From positions 1 to 52,399 of the forward strand of contig JBBATZ010000024.1 of assembly GCA_040398425.1 (NCBI GenBank): a DNA stretch of 52,399 nucleotides. Reading direction: 5' to 3'. This DNA comes from UBA7672 sp040398425. Its GTDB lineage: Bacteria > Pseudomonadota > Alphaproteobacteria > Caulobacterales > Hyphomonadaceae. This document shows positions 33,868-42,662 of this stretch, piece by piece (the first letter of the stretch is position 1; each line of letters starts with the position of its first letter). The notes beneath the pieces are model-generated. The model had not been told where the DNA came from, searched no databases, and worked only from the letters and a program-made list of their open reading frames with translations. Both the position numbers and the translations under genes were made by a program.

Positions 33868-34566
33868 TCAGCCGTCTGAGCGGGGCGTAACAGCGAAGGT
33901 GATGCCCAGTTCTGCGAGTTCGTCGGCATCGCGCCAGCGGACATTTTCCGCGATCAGCGCGACGCCCTCGGCCGCAGCGACTTCGAGACGCGTCATCGGG
34001 ATCTCGAGCGCTTCGCAGCGCGATGGATCAAGGCGGACGGCTTCAAACGTCATGCGGGCGCGAGCGCCCATCGGCGTGCGCCACGATTTGCGGGCGTCGA
34101 GGCCGACCCGGAAACCACGGCGGCGAAATGCATCAACGCGATCCAGCGCCATGTCTTCCAGCGAGCAGACCGACGCGTCGCAGAAGTCGAGCCGGATTTC
34201 CTGCGGCAGCAGACCCGCGCGGGCAACGCCAGCTTCGGCAGCCATCGGCGCGTCCTGGTCGGATAGCGCCGCCATGGGCGCGAGGATCGACACCGGCCGC
34301 AGCGTCTGGTTCGTTTCCTGCGCCAGGCGTCCAGTGCGCTCGATCAGATCGCCGAGCCATGCCGCCGCCGAGGGAAGCGGCGCGCCAGTCAGGTGCTTGG
34401 GGTGGAAGGTGTCCTCGAAGTTAATGTCTGATTCAGCATGCGTGCCAAACGCTTCGCCATCAGACAGGCGCACGACCGAACGGAAGCGGATGCGCGGCTG
34501 GCGCACGGCCAGCGGCATGGGCTCGGTCTGGACGAGGCGCAGGTGAGTGGCGCGCGCTTGGGTCAT
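33868..34566 (-). CDS. degenerate EAL-domain protein (probably inactive)
   Basis: A 232-residue protein whose order of motifs follows an EAL (cyclic-di-GMP phosphodiesterase) domain but with key residues lost. IRFRSVVRLSDGEAFGTHAE corresponds to the start, where EALLR should stand. GVARAGLLPQEIRLDFCDASV matches the following strand and helix. DRVDAFRRRGFRVGLDARKSW stands where DDFGTG is expected, and TFEAVRLDPSRCEALEI corresponds to the KIDR region. VALIAENVRWRDADELAELGITFAV matches the AEGVE to LGxxxxQG end. Nearly all metal and catalytic residues are missing, so any role would be binding or scaffolding. This reading is by eye and should be checked by profile search. Divergent from the Nudix gene. 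Confidence 0.6.
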   Translation of the reverse strand: MTQARATHLRLVQTEPMPLAVRQPRIRFRSVVRLSDGEAFGTHAESDINFEDTFHPKHLTGAPLPSAAAWLGDLIERTGRLAQETNQTLRPVSILAPMAALSDQDAPMAAEAGVARAGLLPQEIRLDFCDASVCSLEDMALDRVDAFRRRGFRVGLDARKSWRTPMGARARMTFEAVRLDPSRCEALEIPMTRLEVAAAEGVALIAENVRWRDADELAELGITFAVTPRSDG

Positions 34567-34693
34567 TGCTTGGTCCCGGCTGAGGTGATCTGAGTTATCC
34601 TCCAGATACCAGAGCCGCCTGAAGGTCAGCCGAAATGCGATCGGTGAATTTTCATCAAATCGGCCATCAATTTCGAAGATTTACGAGGGGCTA

Positions 34694-35473
34694 ATGACGA
34701 TCGAATCCGACAAGCCAAAGCCCGCCTCTACCGTCCTGATCGTACGCGACGCACCTGGATTGGAAGTGCTGATGGTTCGCCGCAGCGCTGGCATGGCCTT
34801 CGGCGCTAGCGCCTGGGTGTTTCCCGGCGGCAAGGTCGCCGCGGCCGACGCCGATCCGGCCTGGGACGACTTGTCGGACGGCACTTATGATCACTATGCG
34901 CGCTCCCTACGTATTGCTGCAGCACGCGAAGTGTTCGAGGAATCCGGACTACTGCTCGCCACACGCGGCGGAGAAGAATTGAACGCCGCCGGTTCCGCCG
35001 CCTTCGACGAGCAGCGCGCCAAGGTCGAAGCCGACCCGACAGTTTTCATCCAGCTGATCCGCGACGCAGGTCTGCGTCTCACGCTCGACCGCCTCGTGCC
35101 GTTCGCGCACTGGATCACGCCCAGCTTCGAACCCCGCCGCTTCGACACGCATTTCTTTCTCGTCCGCGCGCCTGCCGGCCAGGTCGTCCGCCACGACGGC
35201 CACGAAGCCGTCGATCACGAATGGGTCTCGCCCGCGAGCCTGCTGCAGCGCCGTCTGACGGGCGAAGCCAAGCTGATGTTCCCGACGCGTCTCAACCTGC
35301 AGGTACTTGATCGCTCCAAGACGGCCGCCGAAGCCGAAGCCGCCGCACGGCTCCAGCCGGTCGTCACTGTCGAGCCGCGTGTCGAGGAGCGCGCCGATGG
35401 CAAAGTGCTCGTCATCCCGGAAGAAGCCGGCTACGGCCTCACTGAAGAGCCCATGAAGGCAGTAATGGCGTAG
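34694..35473 (+). CDS. Nudix hydrolase (NUDT19/RP2-like)
   Basis: A 259-residue Nudix protein. The N-terminus STVLIVRDAPGLEVLMVRRSAGMAFGASAWVFPGGKVAAADADPAWDD is typical of the NUDT19-like subgroup, in which a long insert separates GG from the REVFEESG part (AAAREVFEESGLLLATRGG) of the Nudix box. Later blocks are LTLDRLVPFAHWITPSFEPRRFDTHFFLVRAPAGQ and HEWVSPASLLQRRLTGEAKLMFPTRLNLQVL. In mammals this group cleaves CoA derivatives; the bacterial substrate is unproven. GAGGGGCTA precedes ATG 34694. It is convergent with the Hpt gene after ten bases. Confidence 0.9.
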   Translation: MTIESDKPKPASTVLIVRDAPGLEVLMVRRSAGMAFGASAWVFPGGKVAAADADPAWDDLSDGTYDHYARSLRIAAAREVFEESGLLLATRGGEELNAAGSAAFDEQRAKVEADPTVFIQLIRDAGLRLTLDRLVPFAHWITPSFEPRRFDTHFFLVRAPAGQVVRHDGHEAVDHEWVSPASLLQRRLTGEAKLMFPTRLNLQVLDRSKTAAEAEAAARLQPVVTVEPRVEERADGKVLVIPEEAGYGLTEEPMKAVMA

Positions 35474-35483
35474 TCCCGAGGGC

Positions 35484-35975
35484 TCAGCCCTTAGCGACGA
35501 TCAGCGCCTTGGTCTGCGCTTCCAGCTCTGCCGCCAGCGCCAGTCCAACCGGATGCTCCGCGCCCATGATTTTGCCCGTCACTGCGGCCTTCACCGCATC
35601 AACATGCGCTTTCAGCAGCTTGTCCGACGGATTGAGATTGCCGTGCTCATCCCCCGTCAGCTTGCACAGCGAAGCGCACATCCGGCCGACCAGCGGATAG
35701 CCATAGGTAGGCGCGAGGCCCTTGAGGTCATGCGCGCGGCGGTGAAGTTCGTTGCGCGATGACTGCGTTCCTGGAGCCTGTTCGTACGCGGCCCACGCTT
35801 CGAGCAGGCGTGCGAGTTCCTCGTTGATCCACTCGGCGAACTGCGAGGACATGCCATCCAGCGCAGCTTCGGCCCGCGCGATGGCTTTCTGGTCGAGCGC
35901 CGGCAGGGCTCCGCCAACCTTCGATTTGAGGGTGTTCGGAGGTGTGATGACCTCGATCGGCTTCTGGTTCGACAT
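35484..35975 (-). CDS. stand-alone Hpt (histidine phosphotransfer) domain protein
   Basis: A 163-residue helical protein with an Hpt-type helix ELHRRAHDLKGLAPTYGYPLVGRMCASLCKL, where His82 in AHDLKG is the expected phosphorylated residue. The N-terminal half (about 30-68) would supply the first helices of the four-helix bundle and the tail is a further helix. Stand-alone Hpt proteins shuttle phosphate between a hybrid kinase and a response regulator; neither partner is encoded nearby. Cytoplasmic. Confidence 0.75.
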   Translation of the reverse strand: MSNQKPIEVITPPNTLKSKVGGALPALDQKAIARAEAALDGMSSQFAEWINEELARLLEAWAAYEQAPGTQSSRNELHRRAHDLKGLAPTYGYPLVGRMCASLCKLTGDEHGNLNPSDKLLKAHVDAVKAAVTGKIMGAEHPVGLALAAELEAQTKALIVAKG

Positions 35976-36085
35976 GTCCCAACCCTTCAGCGGCCCGGCT
36001 GCGACCGGAATCGCACTGTTCGAGACAGAATCATACCAAAGCCGAGCCCGTGCGCCAAACCCTACGTAAATCGAAGCGTAGCGCC

Positions 36086-36685
36086 TCAGAAACGAGTCTG
36101 CGCCGAAACCATCCAGCCCTTCGCCTCGAAATCTCCCGAAATCTCCTGCCGCCAGTCGACCCCCACAAAGCCGAGATCATAGCCGATGTTTAGTTCCGCG
36201 TTGGCGCTGCCATCTGATCCGCCGTCCTGCCACGCCTTGAGACCGAAGTTCCAGGAGGGCGCAAACTCCAGCCCCGCGGCGACCTCGAACACATTCCGCT
36301 CGCAGTCATCACGTGCGCGATGACCTGCTTCGATAGTCACATAGCCGTCTCGGCCCGCCAGCGCGAATGACCGTCCGATCGCGGTATCGATTTCATCGTC
36401 GCCGCCGGCGCACTCCGCGCCGTCGAGCGACTCTCCGTCCATGCAGGACGCCCAAAGCGAGAACGATGTGCGGTCGTCGATGGCGAACGCCTTCTGCACG
36501 CCGACCCGAAAGCCCGAGCGATCGTCATATGTGTCGCCAATGCTGATCTGGCTTTCGAGCTTCGTGACGACCTGCCAGCCATCGCCGACCCCCACCTCGG
36601 TGAAGTCATCCGCGCGCCAGGCCTGTCCGAAGTCGCCGGTCTCGCGCGAGACGGTGGCGTACCACTGCTGCTCGCCCTCGGGCAC
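36086..36685 (-). CDS. predicted exported protein; signal peptide interrupted by a stop
   Basis: The main open frame from GTG 36685 gives 199 residues rich in Gly, Asp, aromatic residues and alternating beta-strands (VSRETGDFGQAWRADDFTEVGVGDG, FRVGVQKAFAIDDRTSFSLWASC, YDLGFVGVDWRQEI, ending in Phe: WMVSAQTRF). The pattern and terminal Phe suggest an outer-membrane beta-barrel. Just upstream the same frame continues P-V-A-Q-A-G-A-W-S, which looks like a signal peptidase site, preceded by an in-frame TAG at 36713-36715 and then M-L-L-A-A-S-S-P-L from ATG 36740-36742. So either the gene has lost its export signal, or an indel lies here. A functional start is not obvious. Confidence 0.55.
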   Translation of the reverse strand: MPEGEQQWYATVSRETGDFGQAWRADDFTEVGVGDGWQVVTKLESQISIGDTYDDRSGFRVGVQKAFAIDDRTSFSLWASCMDGESLDGAECAGGDDEIDTAIGRSFALAGRDGYVTIEAGHRARDDCERNVFEVAAGLEFAPSWNFGLKAWQDGGSDGSANAELNIGYDLGFVGVDWRQEISGDFEAKGWMVSAQTRF

Positions 36686-36798
36686 GCTCCAGGCGCCTGC
36701 TTGTGCGACGGGCTACAACGGCGAAGACGCCGCCAACAACATTACGCCGCGCTAGCGGACGCCACCCCCAACCATTCAGTCCCCCCAGTCTCAGAAAC

Positions 36799-37569
36799 CT
36801 ACACGTCGTAACCCGGCGACTCGCGGTCGAGCTTGCGCAGGCACCCCGGCCACGCCAGCATCGCCCCGACGCCGCGCGCCATCGCCTGCTGTTCTTTCAC
36901 TGTCTCGATCGCATCCTGTGGCGCTATGCGCAGATGCTCGCGGCCGCCGGCCGCCGCCATCACCTGCATCTGGCAGGCGCGCTCGAGGAAGAAGATCTGC
37001 GTCCAGCAGGCCGCCGCCGTCTCGCCCACGGCGAGCGTGCCGTGGTTCCACAGCATGAGCGCATTCTTGTCGCCCAGGTCCGCCACAAGGCGTTCCCGCT
37101 CATCAAGGTCCAGAGCAATGCCTTCATAGTCGTGGTAGGCAAGGTTCGGCAGGACGATCAGAGCGTGCTGGCTGATCGGCAGCAGACCCTCCTTGGTCGA
37201 GGCGATAGCGACTCCAGCGTCCGTGTGGACGTGCAGGACGAACTTCGCATCCTCGCGGGCGGCGTGAATGGCGGAGTGGATCGTGAAGCCCGCCGGATTG
37301 ATCATGTATTCGGTCGGCTCAACGATATTGCCGTCGAGGTCGACTTTCACCAGCGACGAGGCTGTAATCTCGTCGAAGAAGAACCCATATGGGTTGATAA
37401 GGAAGTGGTGTTCCGGCCCCGGCACGCGGGCGGAAATGTGGGTGAAGATCATGTCGTCCCAGCCATACAGGGCGACCAGCCGGTAAAGCGCCGCGAGTTC
37501 CGCGCGGGTTTTCCATTCTTCGGCGCTGACGCGGGATTTTACGCTGACGGTTCTGAGGTCATCGGCCAT
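36799..37569 (-). CDS. class II aldolase/adducin family protein
   Basis: A 256-residue class II aldolase/adducin fold. Zinc ligands are visible in FVLHVHTDAGVAI (His113, His115) and LMLWNHGTLAVG (a third His about 60 residues later). Substrate-region blocks are YGWDDMIFTHISARVPGPEHHFLINPYGFFFDEITASSLVKVDLDG. Family members cleave or epimerise sugar phosphates, or are metal-dependent scaffolds; alphaproteobacterial members of this length are usually uncharacterised. Divergent from nadK over about 100 bases. Confidence 0.88.
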   Translation of the reverse strand: MADDLRTVSVKSRVSAEEWKTRAELAALYRLVALYGWDDMIFTHISARVPGPEHHFLINPYGFFFDEITASSLVKVDLDGNIVEPTEYMINPAGFTIHSAIHAAREDAKFVLHVHTDAGVAIASTKEGLLPISQHALIVLPNLAYHDYEGIALDLDERERLVADLGDKNALMLWNHGTLAVGETAAACWTQIFFLERACQMQVMAAAGGREHLRIAPQDAIETVKEQQAMARGVGAMLAWPGCLRKLDRESPGYDV

Positions 37570-37672
37570 GACAATTCTCCCTATGGGGGCAATCTATAGC
37601 GCCCGGAACGGAAAGTCATTCTGTCGTCATTTACGGATTTCAGCGCTATAGCGGGGTGCCCTGGGAGACCAA

Positions 37673-38443
37673 ATGAGCGCCGATCTCAGAATTCACTTCA
37701 CGGCCTCCCAGAAGCCGGAAGCTCTCCAGGCGCTGGAGGCGATGTCGCGCCGGTATGGCCAGGTTCCCCTCGAAAAGGCCGAAGTGGTCGTAGCGCTGGG
37801 TGGCGACGGGTGGATGCTCGACACCCTGCGCGAGCGTTTTCAGGACCGTCTTCCGGTCTACGGAATGCACCGTGGAACGGTGGGCTTCCTGATGAATGAC
37901 TACGTCGAGGACGGTCTGCCCGAGCGGATCGATACCGCCGTGAAAGCCGTGATCCATCCGCTGGAAATGACGGCGACGCAGGTGAACGGTACGGTCACGA
38001 CACGGCTGGCGATCAATGAAGTGTCGCTTCTACGCCAGACATCGCAAACTGCGCGGCTGCGCATTCTGGTGGACGGCCGCGAGCGCCTCGCCGACATGGC
38101 GGCTGACGGCGTGCTCGTAGCCACGCCGGCTGGGTCGACGGCTTACAACCTGTCAGCTCACGGGCCGATTATCCCGATCGGCGGCAACCTGCTGGCGCTG
38201 ACTCCCATTTCTCCGTTCAGACCCAGACGGTGGCGCGGCGCGTTGCTGCGCGGCGACGCGCGCGTGGAGATCGAGGTACACGAACCCGAGCGCCGCCCAG
38301 TCGCTGCATCGGCAGACACGCAGGAAGTGCGTGATGTAGCGAAGGTCTCAGTCCGCGAAGATCGTTCGAGCCCCATGACGATGTTGTTCAACGAATGCCA
38401 TGCGCTCGACGAGCGTATTCTGCGCGAGCAGTTTTCGTTCTGA
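37673..38443 (+). CDS. nadK: NAD kinase
   Basis: A 256-residue enzyme that phosphorylates NAD to NADP. The diagnostic VVVALGGDGWMLDTLRE (GGDG at 43-46), GMHRGTVGFLMNDY, LAINEVSLLR (NE pair), DGVLVATPAGSTAYNLSAHGPIIPIGGN and the late LTPISPF are all present. The C-terminal part is short, as in other alphaproteobacterial NadK. Cytoplasmic. It lies alone upstream of the P450 operon, separated by 145 bases that carry the palindromic site at 38525. Confidence 0.93.
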   Translation: MSADLRIHFTASQKPEALQALEAMSRRYGQVPLEKAEVVVALGGDGWMLDTLRERFQDRLPVYGMHRGTVGFLMNDYVEDGLPERIDTAVKAVIHPLEMTATQVNGTVTTRLAINEVSLLRQTSQTARLRILVDGRERLADMAADGVLVATPAGSTAYNLSAHGPIIPIGGNLLALTPISPFRPRRWRGALLRGDARVEIEVHEPERRPVAASADTQEVRDVAKVSVREDRSSPMTMLFNECHALDERILREQFSF

Positions 38444-38524
38444 CGCGCTGCGGCATTCAACCGCTGACAAGCATGTCGACAAAAAATCACTGCGGAAGGC
38501 GCCGGCCTTACCTAAGGGGATGAC

Positions 38525-38550
38525 TTGCGCGTCAGCCTGAGCACGCGCAA
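38525..38550. promoter_or_regulatory. palindromic site before the P450 operon
   Basis: Perfect eight-base arms TTGCGCGT (38525-38532) and ACGCGCAA (38543-38550) around ten bases, ending 38 bases before ATG 38589. The spacing suits a TetR-type or similar dimeric regulator; no such gene is in the window. Confidence 0.5.
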
Positions 38551-38588
38551 CGTCCTGACCACAATCACGAGAGTTGGCGAGTCATCCC

Positions 38589-39920
38589 ATGCAGTTGATC
38601 AGCCAGACGGCTGTCGAAGGTCGTCCCGGGCCAGGTTTTCCGGAGGCGTATCCGCGCATCGAAGGACTGTCGTTCCATGATCCCCGGGCATTCATCCAGG
38701 GGCAGCCTTTCGACACCTTCGCGAAGTTGCGCGCGGCGTCGCCTGTATGCTGGCACCCCGAGCCCGGTGATTTTCCCGGCTTCTGGGCCGTTACGCGCCA
38801 TGCAGATGTGATGCGCGTGAACGGCGATCCCGCGACTTTCTCCTCGCAGCGAGGCGGCATCCTGATGGACACGCCGAAGGAAGAGATCCGGCACGTGCTG
38901 CTCGGACGCGCGTCTTTCGACACCATGATCAACATGGATGCGCCGCAGCACCTGCAGCTCCGCCGCGAACACATGCCGTTTTTCACACCAGCGTATCTGA
39001 ATGGGCTGAAGGTGAAGGTGCAGACCGAAGTCACGCGCCTGATTGACGCCATGGCGCCAAAGGGGACATGTGATCTGGTCGAGGATTTCTCCTCGCGGCT
39101 GCCGCTGTTCACCCTCTGCGAAATCCTGGGCGTGCCGGAAGCGGATCGCGGCAAGTTCCTTCATTGGATGCACTATCTCGAGCTGGCGCAGAACATGGCG
39201 GCGGACCAGGCTGCGATGCAATCAGCGCCCAGCATGGAACTGATCCAGTTTGTCGCAGACTTCAACGCCAACGTGCAGGAGATGTTCGACTACGGCCTGC
39301 ACATGCTGCGCAAGCGGCGGGAAGATCCGCAGGCTGACCTGTTGAGCGCCATCGCGCGCGCGCAGGTGGATGGCGAGTTACTCAGTGACGAATATCTCGA
39401 TGGCTCGTGGCTGTTGATCGTGTTTGCGGGCAATGACACGACGCGCAACACTCTGTCGGGCGCGATGAAGCTGCTGACGGAGTTTCCGGATCAGAAGACG
39501 AAGCTTCAAGCTCAGCCGGATTTTCTGGGCAATGCGGCGGACGAGTTCATCCGCATGGTTAGCCCGGTGATCTACATGCGTCGCACCGCGCTTCACGACA
39601 CGCAGATCGCCGACCAAAAGATCGCAGAAGGCGAGAAGGTGATCATGTATTACGGCGCCGCCAACCGCGATCCGACGGTGTTCGACAATCCCGACACGCT
39701 CGATGTGGCGCGCGCTAACGCCAACAAGCATGTCGCGTTCGGCTATGGTCCTCACGTCTGTCTCGGCAAGCGGGTGGCGCAAATCCAGTTGGAGGAGGCC
39801 TATCGCCAGCTGCTGACGCGCCTGCCGGACATCAAATGGAATGGCGCAATCGACATTGCCCCCAATAACTTCGTGCATGCCATCCGCAGCCTGGGCGTGA
39901 GTTTCACGCCGCAAGGGTGA
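38589..39920 (+). CDS. cytochrome P450 monooxygenase
   Basis: A soluble P450 of 443 residues. The oxygen-binding I helix reads IVFAGNDTTRNTLSGAMKLL. The ExxR motif is in ADEFIRMVSPVIYMRRTA, and the haem loop FGYGPHVCLGKRVA places the proximal Cys in the FGxGxHxCxG frame. The substrate-recognition pattern and operon (acyl-CoA synthetase plus two acyl-CoA dehydrogenases) fit P450s that oxidise the terminal carbon of sterol or isoprenoid side chains (CYP125/142/124-like), by context only. No ferredoxin or reductase is encoded nearby. ATG 38589 starts the conserved part; an in-frame TTG lies 15 bases upstream. Confidence 0.9.
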   Translation: MQLISQTAVEGRPGPGFPEAYPRIEGLSFHDPRAFIQGQPFDTFAKLRAASPVCWHPEPGDFPGFWAVTRHADVMRVNGDPATFSSQRGGILMDTPKEEIRHVLLGRASFDTMINMDAPQHLQLRREHMPFFTPAYLNGLKVKVQTEVTRLIDAMAPKGTCDLVEDFSSRLPLFTLCEILGVPEADRGKFLHWMHYLELAQNMAADQAAMQSAPSMELIQFVADFNANVQEMFDYGLHMLRKRREDPQADLLSAIARAQVDGELLSDEYLDGSWLLIVFAGNDTTRNTLSGAMKLLTEFPDQKTKLQAQPDFLGNAADEFIRMVSPVIYMRRTALHDTQIADQKIAEGEKVIMYYGAANRDPTVFDNPDTLDVARANANKHVAFGYGPHVCLGKRVAQIQLEEAYRQLLTRLPDIKWNGAIDIAPNNFVHAIRSLGVSFTPQG

Positions 39921-39971
39921 GCGACAAAGACAGAGCATCCGGGTCCACCGGATCGGTCAGGGAGATGTGCC

Positions 39972-41507
39972 TTGGGTGAAATCATCAGCGGCAAGCGCCG
40001 CCTCAGCACCGCCGAACTCAATATGCGCGCGGCGAAGGCCGCCACTGGTCTCGACAGCATCGGCGTGCAGCCTGGCGACATCATCGCGCTCTACCTGCGC
40101 AATGACTTCCCGTTCTTCGAGGCGAGCACTGCGGCCGGCCTCCTGGGTGTCTACCCGACGCCCGTGAACTGGCACGCGACACCGGAAGAGGCCCGCTACA
40201 TTTTCGAGAATTCGGGCGCAAAAGTCATCGTCATCCACTCGGATCTTTACGAGCCTGTCCGGTCAGCAATCCCGGCGGGCGTCCAGGTGCTTACGGTGCA
40301 GACGCCGCCGGAGATTGCCGCCGCCTACGGCGTTGCGATTCAACAGGGAACGCCTGCGGGCACGCTGGACTGGTCTGCCTGGCTTGAGAGCTTCGCGCCG
40401 TGGGCGGGCGAGACGCGCCAGAGCCCTGGCACGATCATCTACACGTCGGGCACGACGGGCCATCCCAAGGGCGTACGCCGCGCTTCGCCGACGCCGGAGC
40501 AATTCGAAGCGTCGATGCGCAGCCTGCTCACCATTTTCGGTCTGACGACGCGCCCGCCGGACCAGATCGTCAGCGTGATGGTCGGGCCGATGTATCACTC
40601 GGCGCCCAATGCCTATGGCACGGTCTGCGCGCGCATTGGCGCGAACCTGCATCTCGAAGCCCGGTTCGAGCCGGAAGACCTGCTGCGGATGATCCAGGAC
40701 TACAAGGTCACGCACCTGCACATGGTTCCGATCATGTTCAACCGGCTGCTGAAGTTGCCGGAAGATGTCAGGAACAAGTACGACCTGTCATCGCTGGAGT
40801 TCGTCGTCCACGCCGCGGCGCCGTGCTCGCCGCCGGTGAAGCGCGCGATGATCGAGTGGTGGGGTCCTGTGATCATGGAATACTACGGCTCCACTGAGAC
40901 GGGAGGCGTTGTGTTCTGCAACTCGGAACAATGGCTCTCGCACCCCGGCACGGTGGGCAGGGCAATGCCCAGCGCCGATGTTCGTGTTGTCGATGCGGAC
41001 GGAAACTCCGTCCCGGCAGGGGAGGTTGGTGAGGTGGTGGCCATGTTCACCAACATTGCGGACTTCACCTACCACAAGGACCACGCCAAACGCGTCGCCT
41101 CGACCAAGGTTGGCCTCGTAGCGACAGGCGACATCGGCTACTTCGACGCCGACAGCTTCCTCTACCTGTGCGACCGCTCGAAGGACATGATCATCTCGGG
41201 CGGGGTGAACATCTACCCGGCAGAGATCGAAGCCTCGCTGCACCGGATGCCAGGCGTTGCGGACTGCGCCGTGTTCGGTATCCCGGATGACGAGTATGGT
41301 GAGGCGATCCACGCCGTGGTGCAACTGCAGCCAGGCGTGACGATCACGCAGGAGCAAGTGCGGTCCTATCTCCGCGAGCATGTCTCGGGGTTCAAGGTGC
41401 CCAAGTCGGTGGACTTCAGCGCCGAACTGCCGCGTGAAGACTCAGGCAAGATTTTCAAGCGGAAGCTGCGCGAGCCCTTCTGGGTTGGCCGCTCCGCCCG
41501 CATCTGA
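39972..41507 (+). CDS. acyl-CoA synthetase (AMP-forming)
   Basis: A 511-residue ANL-superfamily ligase that activates a carboxylic acid as an adenylate and then a CoA thioester. P-loop-like GTIIYTSGTTGHPKGVRRA (near residues 155-170), MEYYGSTETGGVVFCNSEQW, the GDIGYFDADSFLYLCDRSKDMIISGGVNIYPAEIE hinge region and the C-terminal catalytic Lys (EDSGKIFKRKLREP) are present. Translation probably starts at TTG 39972, with AGGGAG about eight bases upstream; no ATG or GTG in frame fits. It is 51 bases after the P450 gene. It probably activates the acid produced by P450 oxidation of a side chain. Confidence 0.9.
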   Translation: MGEIISGKRRLSTAELNMRAAKAATGLDSIGVQPGDIIALYLRNDFPFFEASTAAGLLGVYPTPVNWHATPEEARYIFENSGAKVIVIHSDLYEPVRSAIPAGVQVLTVQTPPEIAAAYGVAIQQGTPAGTLDWSAWLESFAPWAGETRQSPGTIIYTSGTTGHPKGVRRASPTPEQFEASMRSLLTIFGLTTRPPDQIVSVMVGPMYHSAPNAYGTVCARIGANLHLEARFEPEDLLRMIQDYKVTHLHMVPIMFNRLLKLPEDVRNKYDLSSLEFVVHAAAPCSPPVKRAMIEWWGPVIMEYYGSTETGGVVFCNSEQWLSHPGTVGRAMPSADVRVVDADGNSVPAGEVGEVVAMFTNIADFTYHKDHAKRVASTKVGLVATGDIGYFDADSFLYLCDRSKDMIISGGVNIYPAEIEASLHRMPGVADCAVFGIPDDEYGEAIHAVVQLQPGVTITQEQVRSYLREHVSGFKVPKSVDFSAELPREDSGKIFKRKLREPFWVGRSARI

Positions 41508-41535
41508 TCGATCAAGAAGCCCAGGGAGGGCGCCC

Positions 41536-42651
41536 GTGAATTTCGACTTCTCCGACGACCAGAAGATGCTACGCGAACAGGCGCGGAAGTATCTCGACGA
41601 AAAATCCAGCCGCAAGGTTGTGCGCGGCGTCCTGAATGACGACGCCATCTCGTTCGACAAGGCGCTCTGGAAGGGCGTGGCTGAGCAGGGCTGGCTCGGC
41701 GTCAGCATTCCCGAGGAGCATGGCGGTCTCGGTCTCGGACGCCTGGAGCTGTGCGTCCTCGCTGAAGAAATCGGCCGGGCTGTCGCGCCAATCCCGTTCT
41801 CATCGACGCTGTACTTTTTCACCGAGGCTCTGCTGACCTCCGGCTCATCCGCCCAGCAGGCCAAACTGTTGCCCGGTGTCGTCGCTGGCGGTGTCATCGG
41901 CGCATTCGCGGTGTCCGAAGGTCCGGGCACGCCGTCGCCGTCTTCCATCGAGGCGCAGTTCGACGGATCCAAACTCTCCGGCGTAAAGATCCCGGTGACG
42001 GACGGCGACATCGCCACGCACGCTGTCGTGCTGGCACGCGAGGGGCAGGGGCTGTCGCTCGTGCTTGTCGATCTGAACCAGGCTGGCGTGAAACGCGAAA
42101 CGCTTAAGACGCTCGACCCGACACGCGGTCACGCCAAGCTGACATTCGACAAGGCCAGCGCCGAGCGGATCGGCAAGGCGGGCGAGGGGTGGGATCTGGC
42201 GGAGGCGGTGCTGGATCGCGCCGCCATCCTGATCGCGTTCGAACAGATCGGCGGATCGCAGTCCTGCCTCGACATGTCGGTCGACTACGCGAAGAGCCGC
42301 TACGCCTTCTCGCGCCAGATTGGCTCGTATCAGGCGATCAAGCACAAGCTGGCGGACATGTATGTCGGCATCGAGCTCGCACGCTCGAACGCTTATTACG
42401 GGGCGTGGGCGCTCTCGACCCAGTCGTCGCAGATGCCGATTGCCGCCGCCGCGGCGCGCGTGGCTGCGAGCGACGCTTACTATTTCGCAGCCAAGGAAAA
42501 CATCCAGGCCCATGGCGGAATGGGCTACACGTGGGAGGTCGACTGCCACTTGTTCTATCGCCGCGCCAAACTGCTCGCCGTTCAATGCGGCGGACCCGGT
42601 GTGTGGAAAGAAAAGCTGGTGCGCCGGCTTGAGCTCAAGAACGCAGCCTGA
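41536..42651 (+). CDS. acyl-CoA dehydrogenase, subunit-type 1
   Basis: A flavin-dependent dehydrogenase of 371 residues starting at GTG 41536 (GGGAGGG upstream). The N-terminal helical domain NFDFSDDQKMLREQARKYLDEKSSRKV and the FAD contacts in FAVSEGPGTPSPSS are visible. The late IQAHGGMGYTWEVDCHLFYRRAKLLAVQCG includes Glu in GYTWE, the position of the catalytic base in many members. In operons with two such genes in tandem the products may form a mixed tetramer that oxidises bulky CoA esters, as in sterol side-chain degradation. Third gene of the P450 operon. Confidence 0.9.
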   Translation: MNFDFSDDQKMLREQARKYLDEKSSRKVVRGVLNDDAISFDKALWKGVAEQGWLGVSIPEEHGGLGLGRLELCVLAEEIGRAVAPIPFSSTLYFFTEALLTSGSSAQQAKLLPGVVAGGVIGAFAVSEGPGTPSPSSIEAQFDGSKLSGVKIPVTDGDIATHAVVLAREGQGLSLVLVDLNQAGVKRETLKTLDPTRGHAKLTFDKASAERIGKAGEGWDLAEAVLDRAAILIAFEQIGGSQSCLDMSVDYAKSRYAFSRQIGSYQAIKHKLADMYVGIELARSNAYYGAWALSTQSSQMPIAAAAARVAASDAYYFAAKENIQAHGGMGYTWEVDCHLFYRRAKLLAVQCGGPGVWKEKLVRRLELKNAA

Positions 42652-42662
42652 GGAGATTGATC

